A stretch of 64,000 nucleotides of DNA from Eikenella corrodens (GTDB lineage: Bacteria > Pseudomonadota > Gammaproteobacteria > Burkholderiales > Neisseriaceae): the NCBI RefSeq assembly GCF_003990355.1, contig NZ_CP034670.1, positions 1,302,001 to 1,366,000 of the forward strand. The letters run 5' to 3'. Position 1 is the first letter of the stretch. Each line of letters opens with the position of its first letter. Below, piece after piece: positions 8,695 to 16,985 of this stretch. The notes beneath the pieces were generated by a model. It had not been told where the DNA came from. It did no database searches and worked only from the letters and a program-made list of their open reading frames with translations. The translations under genes and the position numbers were made by a program.

Positions 8695-10293
8695 ATGATG
8701 AAGATCATGCGCTCGCCCGTTTCCCTGTTTGCACTCAATATCGTGCTTACGCTGTATTTGTTTGCATTAAACCTGTTTTCCAATCATGGAATGGTGGAAA
8801 TTCAAGCGGCAGTGTGGCCTGCATTGGTGCTGCTGGCGCTGGGTTGGCTGCTGGCGTTGGTACACCGCTGGCCATTCAAATTATTTTGGACATTGAACCT
8901 GCTGGCGGGTTCGGTGGCGGTGTTTGCCAAAAGCCAATACCGCATCTTGATTACTGAAGATATTTTGCTCAGCGCGCTCATCAGTGAAAATGACTTGACG
9001 GCAGAAATGATTTCAGTAAAGTCGGTGTGCTTTGTGCTGGTGTTCGGCTTGCTACCGGTGCTGCTGCTGTGGCGGCAGCGCATTCGGCAGGTGGGCTGGC
9101 AGCGGCATTTGGCCTGCTGCGGCCTGGCTTCGCTTGCGGCATTGCTGGCGGTGTTCGGCCTGTTTCAATATAAGGGCTACCACTTCCGCGGCAAAGGCAG
9201 CATCCGCGACAGTCACTTTATGGGCGATGTGCTGCGCTTTTCCCCTTTGGATGTGTATTACAACGGCCAGCGGGCGCGCAAATCTGTTCGGGATATGAAG
9301 CGCAATTATGCCGGGGTGGAACGGATGCCGCAGAAATACCGTTATCTCGACCAAAAAGACGATTTGCTGGTGGTGTTCGTGATTGGCGAAAGCACGCGTG
9401 GCGATCGTTTTTCGCTCAACGGTTACCCGCGCAACACCAATCCGCAGCTTGCCGCCATTCCCAATCTCTACAGCTTCAAAAATGCCCAATCTTGCGACAC
9501 ACTGACCGTGAATTCGCTTAACTGCCTTTCTTCGCCCATGTTGAAAAGCAGCCCCGACCGTACTCCGCGTCAATCCTCGTTTGGCGAGGTGTTCCGCTCC
9601 TTGGGCTATCGTAGCGAGATCTATTCGCTGCAAACGCTATCCGGGTTTTACAGTTATATGGGCTACGACAGGCTGGTGAGCAAATACCAAATTGTGGCCG
9701 AGCAGCAATCCGGTGCCTGGGATGCGGCGTTGTTGCCTTATATGCGGCAATCGGTGGCGCAGTATCGCGGTGGCAAGATGCTGTTGGTGCTGCACACCTT
9801 GGGTTCGCACCAAACTTATGCCGATCGCATCCCGCCGCACCACCGCGTGTTCACTCCCTATTGCACCAACCCGGATGTATCGCATTGCAGCAAGGCCGAA
9901 TTAGATAATGCCTACGACAACACGGTGCTGGGCGTGGACGAACTGCTGGCGGAAACCATCAAGTCGCTGTCCGATAAGCGGGCCTTGCTGATTTATGTGT
10001 CCGACCACGGCGAGTCGTTGGGCGAAAACGGCGATTATTTCCACGGCAAGCCGATCAATATCGCGCCCAAAGAGCAGTTTTCCATCCCGTTTGTGGTGTG
10101 GTTTTCCGAAAGCTATCGGCAAAGCCCCGAGGGCAAAGTATTGGCCGAACGGGTGGCACAAGCTGTTAAGGATGGGCGCGCGGTATCGCACGACAATATC
10201 TTCCACACTGTTTTAGGCTGCGCCGGCATCACCTCGCCAGATGGCGGCATCGATCCGCATCTGGATATTTGTGCGGCCGATACCGGCAACTAA
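8695..10293 (+). CDS. Phosphoethanolamine transferase (EptA/CptA-like, sulfatase fold)
   Basis: A 532-residue inner-membrane enzyme expected to add phosphoethanolamine to lipid A or LOS core. The first about 160 residues contain five membrane helices; the rest is a periplasmic alkaline-phosphatase-fold domain. The nucleophile region is VIGESTRGDRFSLNGYPR near residue 230, where the EptA-type GET motif reads GES-T. The metal block SDHGESLGENG is near residue 437, with further His/Asp ligands around it. Several Cys pairs (CDTLTVNSLNC, CTNPDVSHC) fit the disulfides of the family. Exact acceptor (lipid A or core) cannot be told. The start lies directly after a reverse-orientation DUS. Confidence 0.85.
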   Translation: MMKIMRSPVSLFALNIVLTLYLFALNLFSNHGMVEIQAAVWPALVLLALGWLLALVHRWPFKLFWTLNLLAGSVAVFAKSQYRILITEDILLSALISENDLTAEMISVKSVCFVLVFGLLPVLLLWRQRIRQVGWQRHLACCGLASLAALLAVFGLFQYKGYHFRGKGSIRDSHFMGDVLRFSPLDVYYNGQRARKSVRDMKRNYAGVERMPQKYRYLDQKDDLLVVFVIGESTRGDRFSLNGYPRNTNPQLAAIPNLYSFKNAQSCDTLTVNSLNCLSSPMLKSSPDRTPRQSSFGEVFRSLGYRSEIYSLQTLSGFYSYMGYDRLVSKYQIVAEQQSGAWDAALLPYMRQSVAQYRGGKMLLVLHTLGSHQTYADRIPPHHRVFTPYCTNPDVSHCSKAELDNAYDNTVLGVDELLAETIKSLSDKRALLIYVSDHGESLGENGDYFHGKPINIAPKEQFSIPFVVWFSESYRQSPEGKVLAERVAQAVKDGRAVSHDNIFHTVLGCAGITSPDGGIDPHLDICAADTGN

Positions 10294-10334
10294 TTTCAAC
10301 TTTTTGCCCGCAGCGAGGTGTGGAAATCAACAGC

Positions 10335-10507
10335 GTTGTTTACACTTTCGGCTTTTGCTTGAAGACCTGTTTGAGCAGCTATCCGGCATTGTCAAGAATG
10401 TCGATAGATACGGGAAACCTGCTCTGTTCCTGATAATGACGGATAGCTGCCTAAGAATCATTCAAGCAAAAACAAAAGCTATCCGCCGTAGAAAAAGTGT
10501 AAACAAC
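10335..10507. repeat. 173-bp imperfect palindrome next to cas2
   Basis: The left arm begins GTTGTTTACACTTT and the right arm ends with its complement. Further inside, TTTTGCTTGAA, GCAGCTATCCG and CATTxTCAxGAA also match their complements in the same order, so the arms are about 75-85 bases with some indels. No open frame is present. It could be a small non-autonomous mobile element or the scar of a deletion. It fills the space where cas1 would be expected upstream of cas2. Confidence 0.6.
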
Positions 10508-10550
10508 GTGACGATTTCCTACAGGCTACCTGAAAACCGCGAGGTATAAC

Positions 10551-10844
10551 ATGTTGATGCTGATTACATACGTTATTTCGTTAGAAGGCATAGAAGGGCA
10601 GACAAGGCTGAGGCGCATAGCGAAATTGTGCCTAGACTACGGCGTGCGCGTGCAGTATTCAGTTTTCGAATGCGATATCGCACCCGACCAGTGGGTTGTT
10701 TTAAAAGATAAGCTTTTGAAAACCTACAACCCGGAAACCGATAGCCTGCGCTTTTACCATCTGGGCAGCAAATGGCGGCGCAAAGTGGAACACCATGGCG
10801 CGAAACCAGCGGTAGATGTGTTTAAAGATACGTTGATTGAGTGA
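10551..10844 (+). CDS. cas2: Orphan Cas2, type I-C-like, altered metal-site residue
   Basis: A 97-residue protein with the Cas2 ferredoxin-like pattern: LITYxxS opening, GQTRLRRIAKLCLDYG, the RVQYSVFEC strand, DSLRFYHLG and the type I-C tail KVEHHGAKP. Cas2 normally works with Cas1 in spacer acquisition. Here there is no cas1 or any other cas gene in the window. The usual LITYDVS strand reads LITYVIS, so the conserved Asp near residue 8 is replaced by Val. A DUS and the sequence gaggtataac precede the ATG. A one-spacer array follows about 190 bp downstream. It is likely a non-functional relic, although the frame is intact. Confidence 0.9.
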   Translation: MLMLITYVISLEGIEGQTRLRRIAKLCLDYGVRVQYSVFECDIAPDQWVVLKDKLLKTYNPETDSLRFYHLGSKWRRKVEHHGAKPAVDVFKDTLIE

Positions 10845-11032
10845 ATCGCCAACCTATGGTTCTCATGAAAATGCGGTAGGGGTGGTGAATTAGATTGTTC
10901 TTTAACAATCAGTATATTGCGAATGTGGGTGTAGCGGAAAAGGCTGTGTTATACTCGCGTTTGCACTTTTCTTGGGAGTTTGGCGAAATCGGGGCTGCGA
11001 AACCTGATGTAGCAAGGCTTTTGAGAGAGGCT
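10845..11032 (+). promoter_or_regulatory. Probable CRISPR leader
   Basis: A non-coding stretch between cas2 and the first repeat, in the position and orientation expected for a type I-C leader. It contains short A/T runs and the inverted repeat TTGTTCTTTAACAA near 10892-10905. Promoter activity is not shown. Confidence 0.45.
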
Positions 11033-11131
11033 CCAGCCGCCTTCGGGCGGCTGTGTGTTGAAACAGACAACCTTCGGGATTGGTAATGGCGCGATGGGTC
11101 AGCCACCTTCAGGTAGCAATAAAAATCCCGC
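11033..11131 (+). CRISPR. One-spacer type I-C-like mini-array
   Basis: The repeat at 11033-11064 has the stem CAGCCGCC-TTCG-GGCGGCTG and the 3' end TGTGTTGAAAC, typical of type I-C repeats. A second, degenerate copy starts at 11100 (CAGCCaCCTTCaGG...), 66 bases after the matching point of the first, exactly one repeat-spacer unit. The spacer is about 34-35 bases (11065-11099). The degenerate end repeat also resembles a partial DUS (TTCAGGTAGC), so part of the match may have another cause. It overlaps the terminator of the convergent tRNA-Leu genes. Confidence 0.6.
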
Positions 11132-11152
11132 AAGGTTCAAACCATGCGGGAT
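11125..11152 (-). terminator. Terminator of the tRNA-Leu genes
   Basis: Read on the minus strand, ATCCCGCA and TGCGGGAT pair and are followed by TTTTT, 14 bp past the second tRNA-Leu. Confidence 0.8.
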
Positions 11153-11165
11153 ATTATTGATTTTT

Positions 11166-11252
11166 TGGTGCCCAGGAGAAGACTCGAACTTCCACACCCG
11201 TGAGGATACCAGCACCTGAAGCTGGCGCGTCTACCAATTCCGCCACCTGGGC
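11166..11252 (-). tRNA. tRNA-Leu (CAG), second copy
   Basis: An 87-nt class II tRNA starting GCCCAGGTGGCGGAATTGG and ending CTGGGCACCA with CCA encoded. The anticodon loop is TTCAGGT, so the anticodon is CAG (reads CUG). The long variable arm is present. It is identical to the copy at 11290-11376, 37 bp upstream, and both are likely one transcript. Confidence 0.97.
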
Positions 11253-11289
11253 GAGCAATTTCCGTTTCGGTTTCAATTAAAGCAAGTTG

Positions 11290-11376
11290 TGGTGCCCAGG
11301 AGAAGACTCGAACTTCCACACCCGTGAGGATACCAGCACCTGAAGCTGGCGCGTCTACCAATTCCGCCACCTGGGC
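11290..11376 (-). tRNA. tRNA-Leu (CAG), first copy
   Basis: An 87-nt gene identical to the copy at 11166-11252, with anticodon CAG and encoded CCA. It is closest to the promoter at 11433-11460. Confidence 0.97.
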
Positions 11377-11432
11377 TTTGCTTTAATCGAACTTTGCGGT
11401 AAAGTGCATTGCTCCTTATGCAAGAAACGCGC

Positions 11433-11460
11433 ATTATAGCGCCAATTTTCCACTTGTCAA
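11433..11460 (-). promoter_or_regulatory. Sigma70-type promoter of the tRNA-Leu pair
   Basis: On the minus strand TTGACA is followed after 16 bp by TATAAT, both perfect consensus boxes, about 57 bp before the first tRNA. It backs directly onto the start of rnr, whose ATG lies 8 bp beyond the -35 box. Confidence 0.85.
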
Positions 11461-11467
11461 TTTATAT

Positions 11468-13846
11468 ATGAAGAAGAAAACCTCGCTCCGCCTGCAAGAC
11501 CCTTATTTGCAGCGGGAAACACAACGCTACGAACACCCCCTGCCCAGCCGCGAATGGATTACCGAAATGCTGGAAGACAGGGGCGTGCCGCTGAAAACCG
11601 AATCTTTAGCCATCCTGCTCGATATCGCCGAGCACGAAATGCCCTTTTTCGAACGCCGCCTGACCGCGATGGCGCGCGACGGGCAAATCCTCATCAACCG
11701 GCGCGGCATGGTGTGTGCCGCCGAAAAACTCGCACTCGTGAAATGCCGCGTTGAAGCGCATAAAGACGGCTTCGGTTTTGCCGTGCCGCTCACGCCCGAT
11801 GGCCAGGGCGACTTTGTGCTGCCCGCCCGCCAGATGCGCGGCCTGATGCACGGCGACACGGTAACCGTTCGCCCCGCCGGCACCGACCGGCGCGGCCGCC
11901 GCGAAGGCCAGGTACTCGATGTGATTGAACGTGCGCAGAAAACCGTAGTTGGCCGGCTCATGATAGAGCGCGGTATTGCCATGCTCTCGCCCGAAGACAG
12001 CCGCCTGCCCGACAGCATCCTGCTCGAACCCGATTCGGTGGGCAAGGCCAAGCCCGGCCAAGTGGTGGTGGCCCAAATCGATGCCTACCCCGACGCGCAC
12101 CGCCCCGCCGTGGCCAGCGTGGTGGAAGTGTTGGGCAACTATGCCGACAGCGGCATGGAAATCGAAATTGCCGTGCGCCAGCACCACCTGCCGCACCAAT
12201 TCTCCGCCGCCTGCGAAAAAGCCGCTGCGAAAATCCCTTCCGCCGTGCGCAAAACCGACCTCAAAGGCCGTGAAGACCTGCGCGATTTACCACTGGTAAC
12301 GATAGACGGTGAAAGCTCGCGCGATTTCGACGACGCCGTGTATGCCGAAAAACAGGGTCGCAATTTCCGCCTGGTGGTAGCCATTGCCGACGTGAGCCAC
12401 TATGTGAAGCCGAAAGACGCGATTGATGCCGACGCGCTGGATCGCGCCACCAGCGTGTATTTCCCGCGCCGCGTGATTCCCATGTTGCCCGAAAGCCTCT
12501 CCAACGGCATCTGCTCGCTCAATCCCGATGTGGATCGGTTGTGCATGGTGTGCGACATGGTGTTCACCTACGCCGGCAACCTTAAATCCTACCGTTTCTA
12601 CCCCGCCGTGATGCGCTCCCATGCCCGCCTCACCTACACCCAAGTGTGGGACTGGATTCAAAACGGCAGCGACAACCCGCTCAAACCGCACATCGATACC
12701 CTCTACAAACTCTATCAAATTCTGCTCAAAAAACGCCGCCAGCGCGGCGCGATGGAGTTTGAAACCACCGAAACCGAGATGATTTTCGACAAGCAGGGCA
12801 AAATCAAACGCATCGTACCCGTGGTGCGCAACGAAGCCCACCGCCTGATCGAAGAATGCATGCTTGCCGCCAACGTGTGCGCTGCCGAATTCCTGCTGAA
12901 ACACCAGCATCCCGCCTTATTCCGCAACCACTCCGGCCCCACCCCGGAAAAGCTCGCCACCCTGCGCGAGCAGCTCGGCCTGCTCGGCCTTACCCTCGGC
13001 GGCGGCGAACAGCCCACCCCGCTGGATTACGCCGCACTCTTCGCCCAAACTGCCGAGCGCCCCGACCGCGAGCTGATTCAAGTGATGCTCCTGCGCTCCA
13101 TGCAGCAGGCCGTATACGAGCCGGATAACAGCGGCCACTTCGGCCTTGCCTACCCCGCCTACACCCACTTCACCTCCCCCATCCGCCGCTACCCCGACCT
13201 CCTGGTACACCGCGCCATCAAAGCCGTTCTTTCAGGTAGCCGTTACAACCCCGCCGAAAACTGGAGCGCGCTGGGCATCCACAGCTCGCAATGCGAGCGC
13301 CGTGCCGACGAAGCCAGCCGCGACGTGGAAAACTGGCTCAAAACCTACTACATGCAAGACAAAGTAGGCGAAGTATTCAGCGGCACCGTCAGCGGCATGG
13401 CCGGTTTCGGCCTGTTCGTTACCCTCGACGACATCCACATTGAAGGCCTCGTCCACATCAGCGAACTGGGCGAAGACTACTTCAACTATCGTGCCGAAAC
13501 CATGAGCATCGAAGGCGAACGCAGCGGCTTGCGCTTCAGCATGGGCGACAAAGTTGTGGTTCAGGTAGCCCGTGCCGACTTGGATACCCGCAAAATCGAC
13601 CTCATGCTCATCAGCGGTGGCAGCCTGCCCGGCAAAGGCAAAAAAACCGCAGCCAAAGGGAAAACTACCACAGCCAAAGGCAGAACCCGCAGCCAAGCTC
13701 CCGCCGGCAAACCTGCTGCCAAAAGCAAGGCCAACGCTCCCGTTGCTCCGGCCAAGAAAACCCGTAGCCGCAAAAACAGCCAGCCAGCTCAGGCCGCCCG
13801 GCCCAAAGCCAAACGCAAGCCCCGCACCCGCAAAAAAAGCGGCTGA
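11468..13846 (+). CDS. rnr: Ribonuclease R
   Basis: A 792-residue processive 3'-5' exoribonuclease that degrades structured RNA. The order is an N-terminal winged-helix and cold-shock (OB) region to about residue 230, the RNB catalytic domain with RDFDDAVY near residue 285, an S1 domain near residues 635-710 (GTVSGMAGFGLFVTL), and a Lys/Ala/Pro-rich tail from about residue 717. The ATG at 11468 has no clear ribosome site and the only near upstream promoter points the other way, so the true start or leader is uncertain. A reverse DUS (CAGGTAGCCG) is embedded in the frame near 13232. Confidence 0.95.
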   Translation: MKKKTSLRLQDPYLQRETQRYEHPLPSREWITEMLEDRGVPLKTESLAILLDIAEHEMPFFERRLTAMARDGQILINRRGMVCAAEKLALVKCRVEAHKDGFGFAVPLTPDGQGDFVLPARQMRGLMHGDTVTVRPAGTDRRGRREGQVLDVIERAQKTVVGRLMIERGIAMLSPEDSRLPDSILLEPDSVGKAKPGQVVVAQIDAYPDAHRPAVASVVEVLGNYADSGMEIEIAVRQHHLPHQFSAACEKAAAKIPSAVRKTDLKGREDLRDLPLVTIDGESSRDFDDAVYAEKQGRNFRLVVAIADVSHYVKPKDAIDADALDRATSVYFPRRVIPMLPESLSNGICSLNPDVDRLCMVCDMVFTYAGNLKSYRFYPAVMRSHARLTYTQVWDWIQNGSDNPLKPHIDTLYKLYQILLKKRRQRGAMEFETTETEMIFDKQGKIKRIVPVVRNEAHRLIEECMLAANVCAAEFLLKHQHPALFRNHSGPTPEKLATLREQLGLLGLTLGGGEQPTPLDYAALFAQTAERPDRELIQVMLLRSMQQAVYEPDNSGHFGLAYPAYTHFTSPIRRYPDLLVHRAIKAVLSGSRYNPAENWSALGIHSSQCERRADEASRDVENWLKTYYMQDKVGEVFSGTVSGMAGFGLFVTLDDIHIEGLVHISELGEDYFNYRAETMSIEGERSGLRFSMGDKVVVQVARADLDTRKIDLMLISGGSLPGKGKKTAAKGKTTTAKGRTRSQAPAGKPAAKSKANAPVAPAKKTRSRKNSQPAQAARPKAKRKPRTRKKSG

Positions 13847-13873
13847 ACTTCGAAGGAGGCTACCTGAAAACAA

Positions 13874-13915
13874 ACAGGCTACCTGAAAGCAGATTTCCAC
13901 TTTCAGGTAGCCTGT
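13874..13915. terminator. DUS hairpin, terminator of rnr
   Basis: ACAGGCTACCTGAAAG and its complement flank a 10-base loop. A third, same-direction DUS lies just before it at 13857, so the cluster carries three copies within 60 bp. Confidence 0.8.
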
Positions 13916-14011
13916 TCGGTTGATTAGCAAGTCAACAGAACTTTTGATACAAGTCGGTGAGCAGCAGGCAGACAGAAGTATGGCAAGGCAAACCCTCGCG
14001 GTAGCGAAAGT

Positions 14012-14117
14012 TATAGTGGATTAAATTTAAATCAGGACAAGGTGGCGAGCCGCAGACAGTACACACGTTACGGCAAGGCGAGCCAACGCTGTACTGGTTT
14101 AAATTTAATTCACTATA
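14012..14117. repeat. Correia-type repeat element (CREE 4)
   Basis: A 106-bp element with ttaaatttaaa-type ends in the convergent region between rnr and efeB. No gene is seen in the remaining intergenic bases from 13916 to 14331. Confidence 0.9.
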
Positions 14118-14156
14118 AGTTGGTCTGCTTGAGATGAAACATTACTTCGGTTCGCC

Positions 14157-14222
14157 GAGGCTACCTGAACAAGACAAAACCCGTTTGCACCAGCAGACGG
14201 GTTTTATTTTTCAGGTAGCCTC
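14157..14222. terminator. DUS-flanked terminator after efeB
   Basis: An inner stem AAAACCCGT/ACGGGTTTT-like with T-run is enclosed by an outer inverted DUS pair (GAGGCTACCTGAA and TTCAGGTAGCCTC). It can act for either strand. Confidence 0.75.
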
Positions 14223-14331
14223 AAATATTTAGTGGCTTAGCGAAGTATGGACGGCTCATCCGCTTTCTTGCATCGCTGCAAGCCAGGCTCAAGCAGGCAT
14301 TGTTTTGCGGACAAGCCATCCGCACCTTCAA

Positions 14332-15627
14332 TCACGCCAGCACATTGGCCAACAGGCTCTGCCCGAGGTAGCCGCCCTGTTCCGCACCGGGCAGGGTAAA
14401 GAAGTAGCCGCCGCCGAAGGGGCTGATGTATTCCTCCAGAGGTTCGAAGTCGAGCAGTTTCTGCACGAAGATGAAGCCGTCGTCGAGGTTGGCCTGGTAG
14501 CAGATAAAGATCAGGCCGACATCGAGCTGGCCGGATTTGGCCAGGCCGCGCGAATAGTCGAAGGGGCGGCGGTAGAGCAGGTGGCGCTTCATGAATTCGG
14601 GATCGCGGGCATTGGCGAGCCGCATATGGCTGTCTTTAGGGAGGGTTTTGCCTTCGGGATCGGAGGCGTAGTTGGGAATGTCGCCTTCGTTTTTCATGCC
14701 CAGCGGGGCGCCGCTGTATTTTTCGCGGCCGAAGATGGTTTGCTGCTCTTGCAGCGGGGTTCTGTCCCAAAACTCTACGAAATGGCGGATGAGGCGCACG
14801 GCTTGGTAGCTGCCGTTTTTGGCCCAGGTCGGTTCGTCTTTGCTGTTTTCGGCCACGCCGCTCCACAATACGGCATCGGCGGTTTCGGGCTTGGATACAT
14901 CGGGATTGCCGGAGCCGTCGCGGAAACCGAATAGGTTGCGGGCGGCCAGCGCGCCGGGCTCGGCTTTGGGCAGGAAACCGTCGATGCTCCAGCGGATAAC
15001 GGCAAATTGGGCGGTGTTTTTAATCAGGTCGCGCAGGGCGTTTTGGCAGGTTTCGGGGCTGAAGGCGCAGATTTGGATGCTGATGTCGCCGTCGCACCAT
15101 TCGCGCTGCAGTTTGTCGTTGGGGAAGTCTTTCATTTCCTGCAGGTGTTTGGGCTTGTGCGGGGCGAGGCCGAAACGTTCGTCAAACAGGCTGTTGCCCA
15201 CGCTGAGCGTGATGGTGAGGCCGTCTGGTTTGATGACCTTGCCGAGGATGCCGCTGCCCTGCGGCGGAAGTTTGGGGTCGCCGTCTTGCAATTCGCCGCC
15301 TTTGGTGAGGAAATCGGCGCGGGCAGTGATGGCGCGGAAGAGGTGTTCGAGTTCTTTGGGGGTTTTGGCCAGCACGTCGAAGGCGGCCATGATGGCAAAT
15401 TGCTGGTGGGGCGTGGTGATGCCGGCTTGGTGCGTGCCGTAGAAAGGGAAGCTTTGATCGGAATGGTGATCGGCACTGCCGCCGCTGTTTTGCGCTGCGC
15501 TGCCTTCGGCACTTTGACCATTGCTGCTCAGGCCGCAAGCAGCCAGCCCGGCGGCAGCGGCGCCAACGGCGAGGCCTTTGAATAGATTGCGTTTGGACGG
15601 GGATTGGGGGTGTTCGTTGTGGCTCAT
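14332..15627 (-). CDS. efeB: DyP-type haem peroxidase EfeB
   Basis: A 431-residue dye-decolorising peroxidase, expected in the periplasm as part of the EfeUOB iron uptake system. The DyP motif GFRDGSGNPD lies near residue 232 and the probable haem-ligand His is in RHFVEFWDRTPL near 284. The N-terminus has a Tat-like motif SKRNLFK (KR instead of RR) and a hydrophobic stretch ending LAAC, so it may be a Tat-exported lipoprotein. It is the last gene of the operon, 139 bp after efeO, with a DUS hairpin between that may reduce its expression. Confidence 0.92.
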   Translation of the reverse strand: MSHNEHPQSPSKRNLFKGLAVGAAAAGLAACGLSSNGQSAEGSAAQNSGGSADHHSDQSFPFYGTHQAGITTPHQQFAIMAAFDVLAKTPKELEHLFRAITARADFLTKGGELQDGDPKLPPQGSGILGKVIKPDGLTITLSVGNSLFDERFGLAPHKPKHLQEMKDFPNDKLQREWCDGDISIQICAFSPETCQNALRDLIKNTAQFAVIRWSIDGFLPKAEPGALAARNLFGFRDGSGNPDVSKPETADAVLWSGVAENSKDEPTWAKNGSYQAVRLIRHFVEFWDRTPLQEQQTIFGREKYSGAPLGMKNEGDIPNYASDPEGKTLPKDSHMRLANARDPEFMKRHLLYRRPFDYSRGLAKSGQLDVGLIFICYQANLDDGFIFVQKLLDFEPLEEYISPFGGGYFFTLPGAEQGGYLGQSLLANVLA

Positions 15628-15687
15628 GTTTTTCTCCTGCCGGGAACGGGTTGTTTGGCGATAGATGCTGTTTTGATGAGTGATTAA

Positions 15688-15730
15688 ATTTTCAGGTAGC
15701 CTCTACGCTGAATACAGGCTACCTGAAAAT
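15688..15730. terminator. Inverted DUS pair between efeO and efeB
   Basis: ATTTTCAGGTAGCCT and AGGCTACCTGAAAAT flank a 13-base loop, lying inside the operon. It could attenuate efeB relative to efeUO. Confidence 0.65.
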
Positions 15731-15766
15731 CTTTCATCCACCTCAATCAAACACGGTGGCTTGCAT

Positions 15767-16960
15767 TTAGTTCAAACCGAGAATGCCGCGCAGTTTGGCC
15801 AAATCTTCGGCCAGGGCGTTAATCGGTGCCTGCAGGTTTTTACGGTCGGTTTCGCTAAGTTTGTCGTAGGGCTGGAAGCCTTTCTCGGTGCGGTATTTGG
15901 CGAGGATGTCGGTTACCTGTTTGAAGTTGGCATCGGTTTTATCCAACAGGGCTTGGTCTTTCTCGGCAATCATCGGGCGGAACAGCTCGACAATCTTCTG
16001 CGCACCCTCTACGTTGGCTTGGAAATCGCTCAGGTCGGTATGGCTGTAGAGGTCTTCCTCACCGGTAATCTTGCTGCCGGCCACTTCTTCGATCAGCGTG
16101 GCGGCACCGCCCACCACTTTGCTCGGCGGGAAGGTGAGGATGTCGATTTCCTGTTTCAGCTTCTGCACGTCGGCCAAGAGTTTGTCGGCCACGGGCTCCA
16201 TGCCCTTGGTGGTATTGAGTGCCCACAAAGAATGCTCGATGCGGTGGAAGCCGCCGAAGCCTTCGTCTTTCTCGCCGAGTTTGAAGCTGTCGGCGCGGGA
16301 GTCGATGGCGGGGTCGAGCTCGTTAAACAGCTCGGCAATCGGCTCGATGCGCTCGTAGTGGGTGCGCACGTCGGCAAACATGGCTTTGGCATCTTCGGTG
16401 CGGCCGGCCTTCACGGCTTCTGTGAAAGCCGTGGTTTTGGTCACCAGCTGGGCGGCTTCGTTTTGTACGTATACTTTATAGTCGGCCAAAGGTTTGGCCA
16501 GTTTTTCCATATTGGCTTCACCGGCCACTTCTTTGAAGCCGCTGTCGGTTACCATCAGCTTACCGCGCGGGTTGTTCAACAGGCCGCAGGTCATTTCGTA
16601 TTCGCCAGGTAGCAGGGTGACGGTCATTTTATCGCTCAGGCTGGGGGCGATGTTTTCACGCTCGTCCACCACCATCACGTCCTTGAGGATTTCCCACTCC
16701 AGCTTGCGGGTGCTGTTGTTTTTGATGTTGAACACCACCTGGCCGCTGGGCACGGTAAGTTCCATCGGATCGCAGGCGTGGTCGTTTACCGCAATATTGA
16801 AGCTGCCGTCGGCATTGGCAGTGGCGGCTGCGCCGGAAGCGGCAGAAGCACTGGAGGTGCCGGAGGCAGGTGCGGCGGGCTGTTCGGCGGCCGGCGGCTG
16901 GCAGGCTGCCAAGCCAAAGGCGGCCAATACGGCCAAGGCGGTAATATTCAGTTTCTTCAT
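15767..16960 (-). CDS. efeO: Iron uptake lipoprotein EfeO (cupredoxin + M75 imelysin)
   Basis: A 397-residue protein with a lipoprotein signal ending LAAC (Cys about residue 20), then an Ala/Pro-rich linker. A cupredoxin-like domain follows (about 50-130), then a helical imelysin/M75 domain with the HxxE metal motif HRIEHSLW near residue 240. EfeO is thought to bind iron in the periplasm and pass it to EfeU. It starts 26 bp after efeU on the same strand, so it is co-transcribed. The AAAGG before the start is clear. Confidence 0.93.
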   Translation of the reverse strand: MKKLNITALAVLAAFGLAACQPPAAEQPAAPASGTSSASAASGAAATANADGSFNIAVNDHACDPMELTVPSGQVVFNIKNNSTRKLEWEILKDVMVVDERENIAPSLSDKMTVTLLPGEYEMTCGLLNNPRGKLMVTDSGFKEVAGEANMEKLAKPLADYKVYVQNEAAQLVTKTTAFTEAVKAGRTEDAKAMFADVRTHYERIEPIAELFNELDPAIDSRADSFKLGEKDEGFGGFHRIEHSLWALNTTKGMEPVADKLLADVQKLKQEIDILTFPPSKVVGGAATLIEEVAGSKITGEEDLYSHTDLSDFQANVEGAQKIVELFRPMIAEKDQALLDKTDANFKQVTDILAKYRTEKGFQPYDKLSETDRKNLQAPINALAEDLAKLRGILGLN

Positions 16961-16985
16961 AATTTAACCTTTCAGATGCAAAAAA

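Noticed and set aside
10895..11086. Small ORF covering the CRISPR leader and first repeat
   Set aside because: It crosses a hairpin repeat, has no ribosome site and no protein-like pattern.
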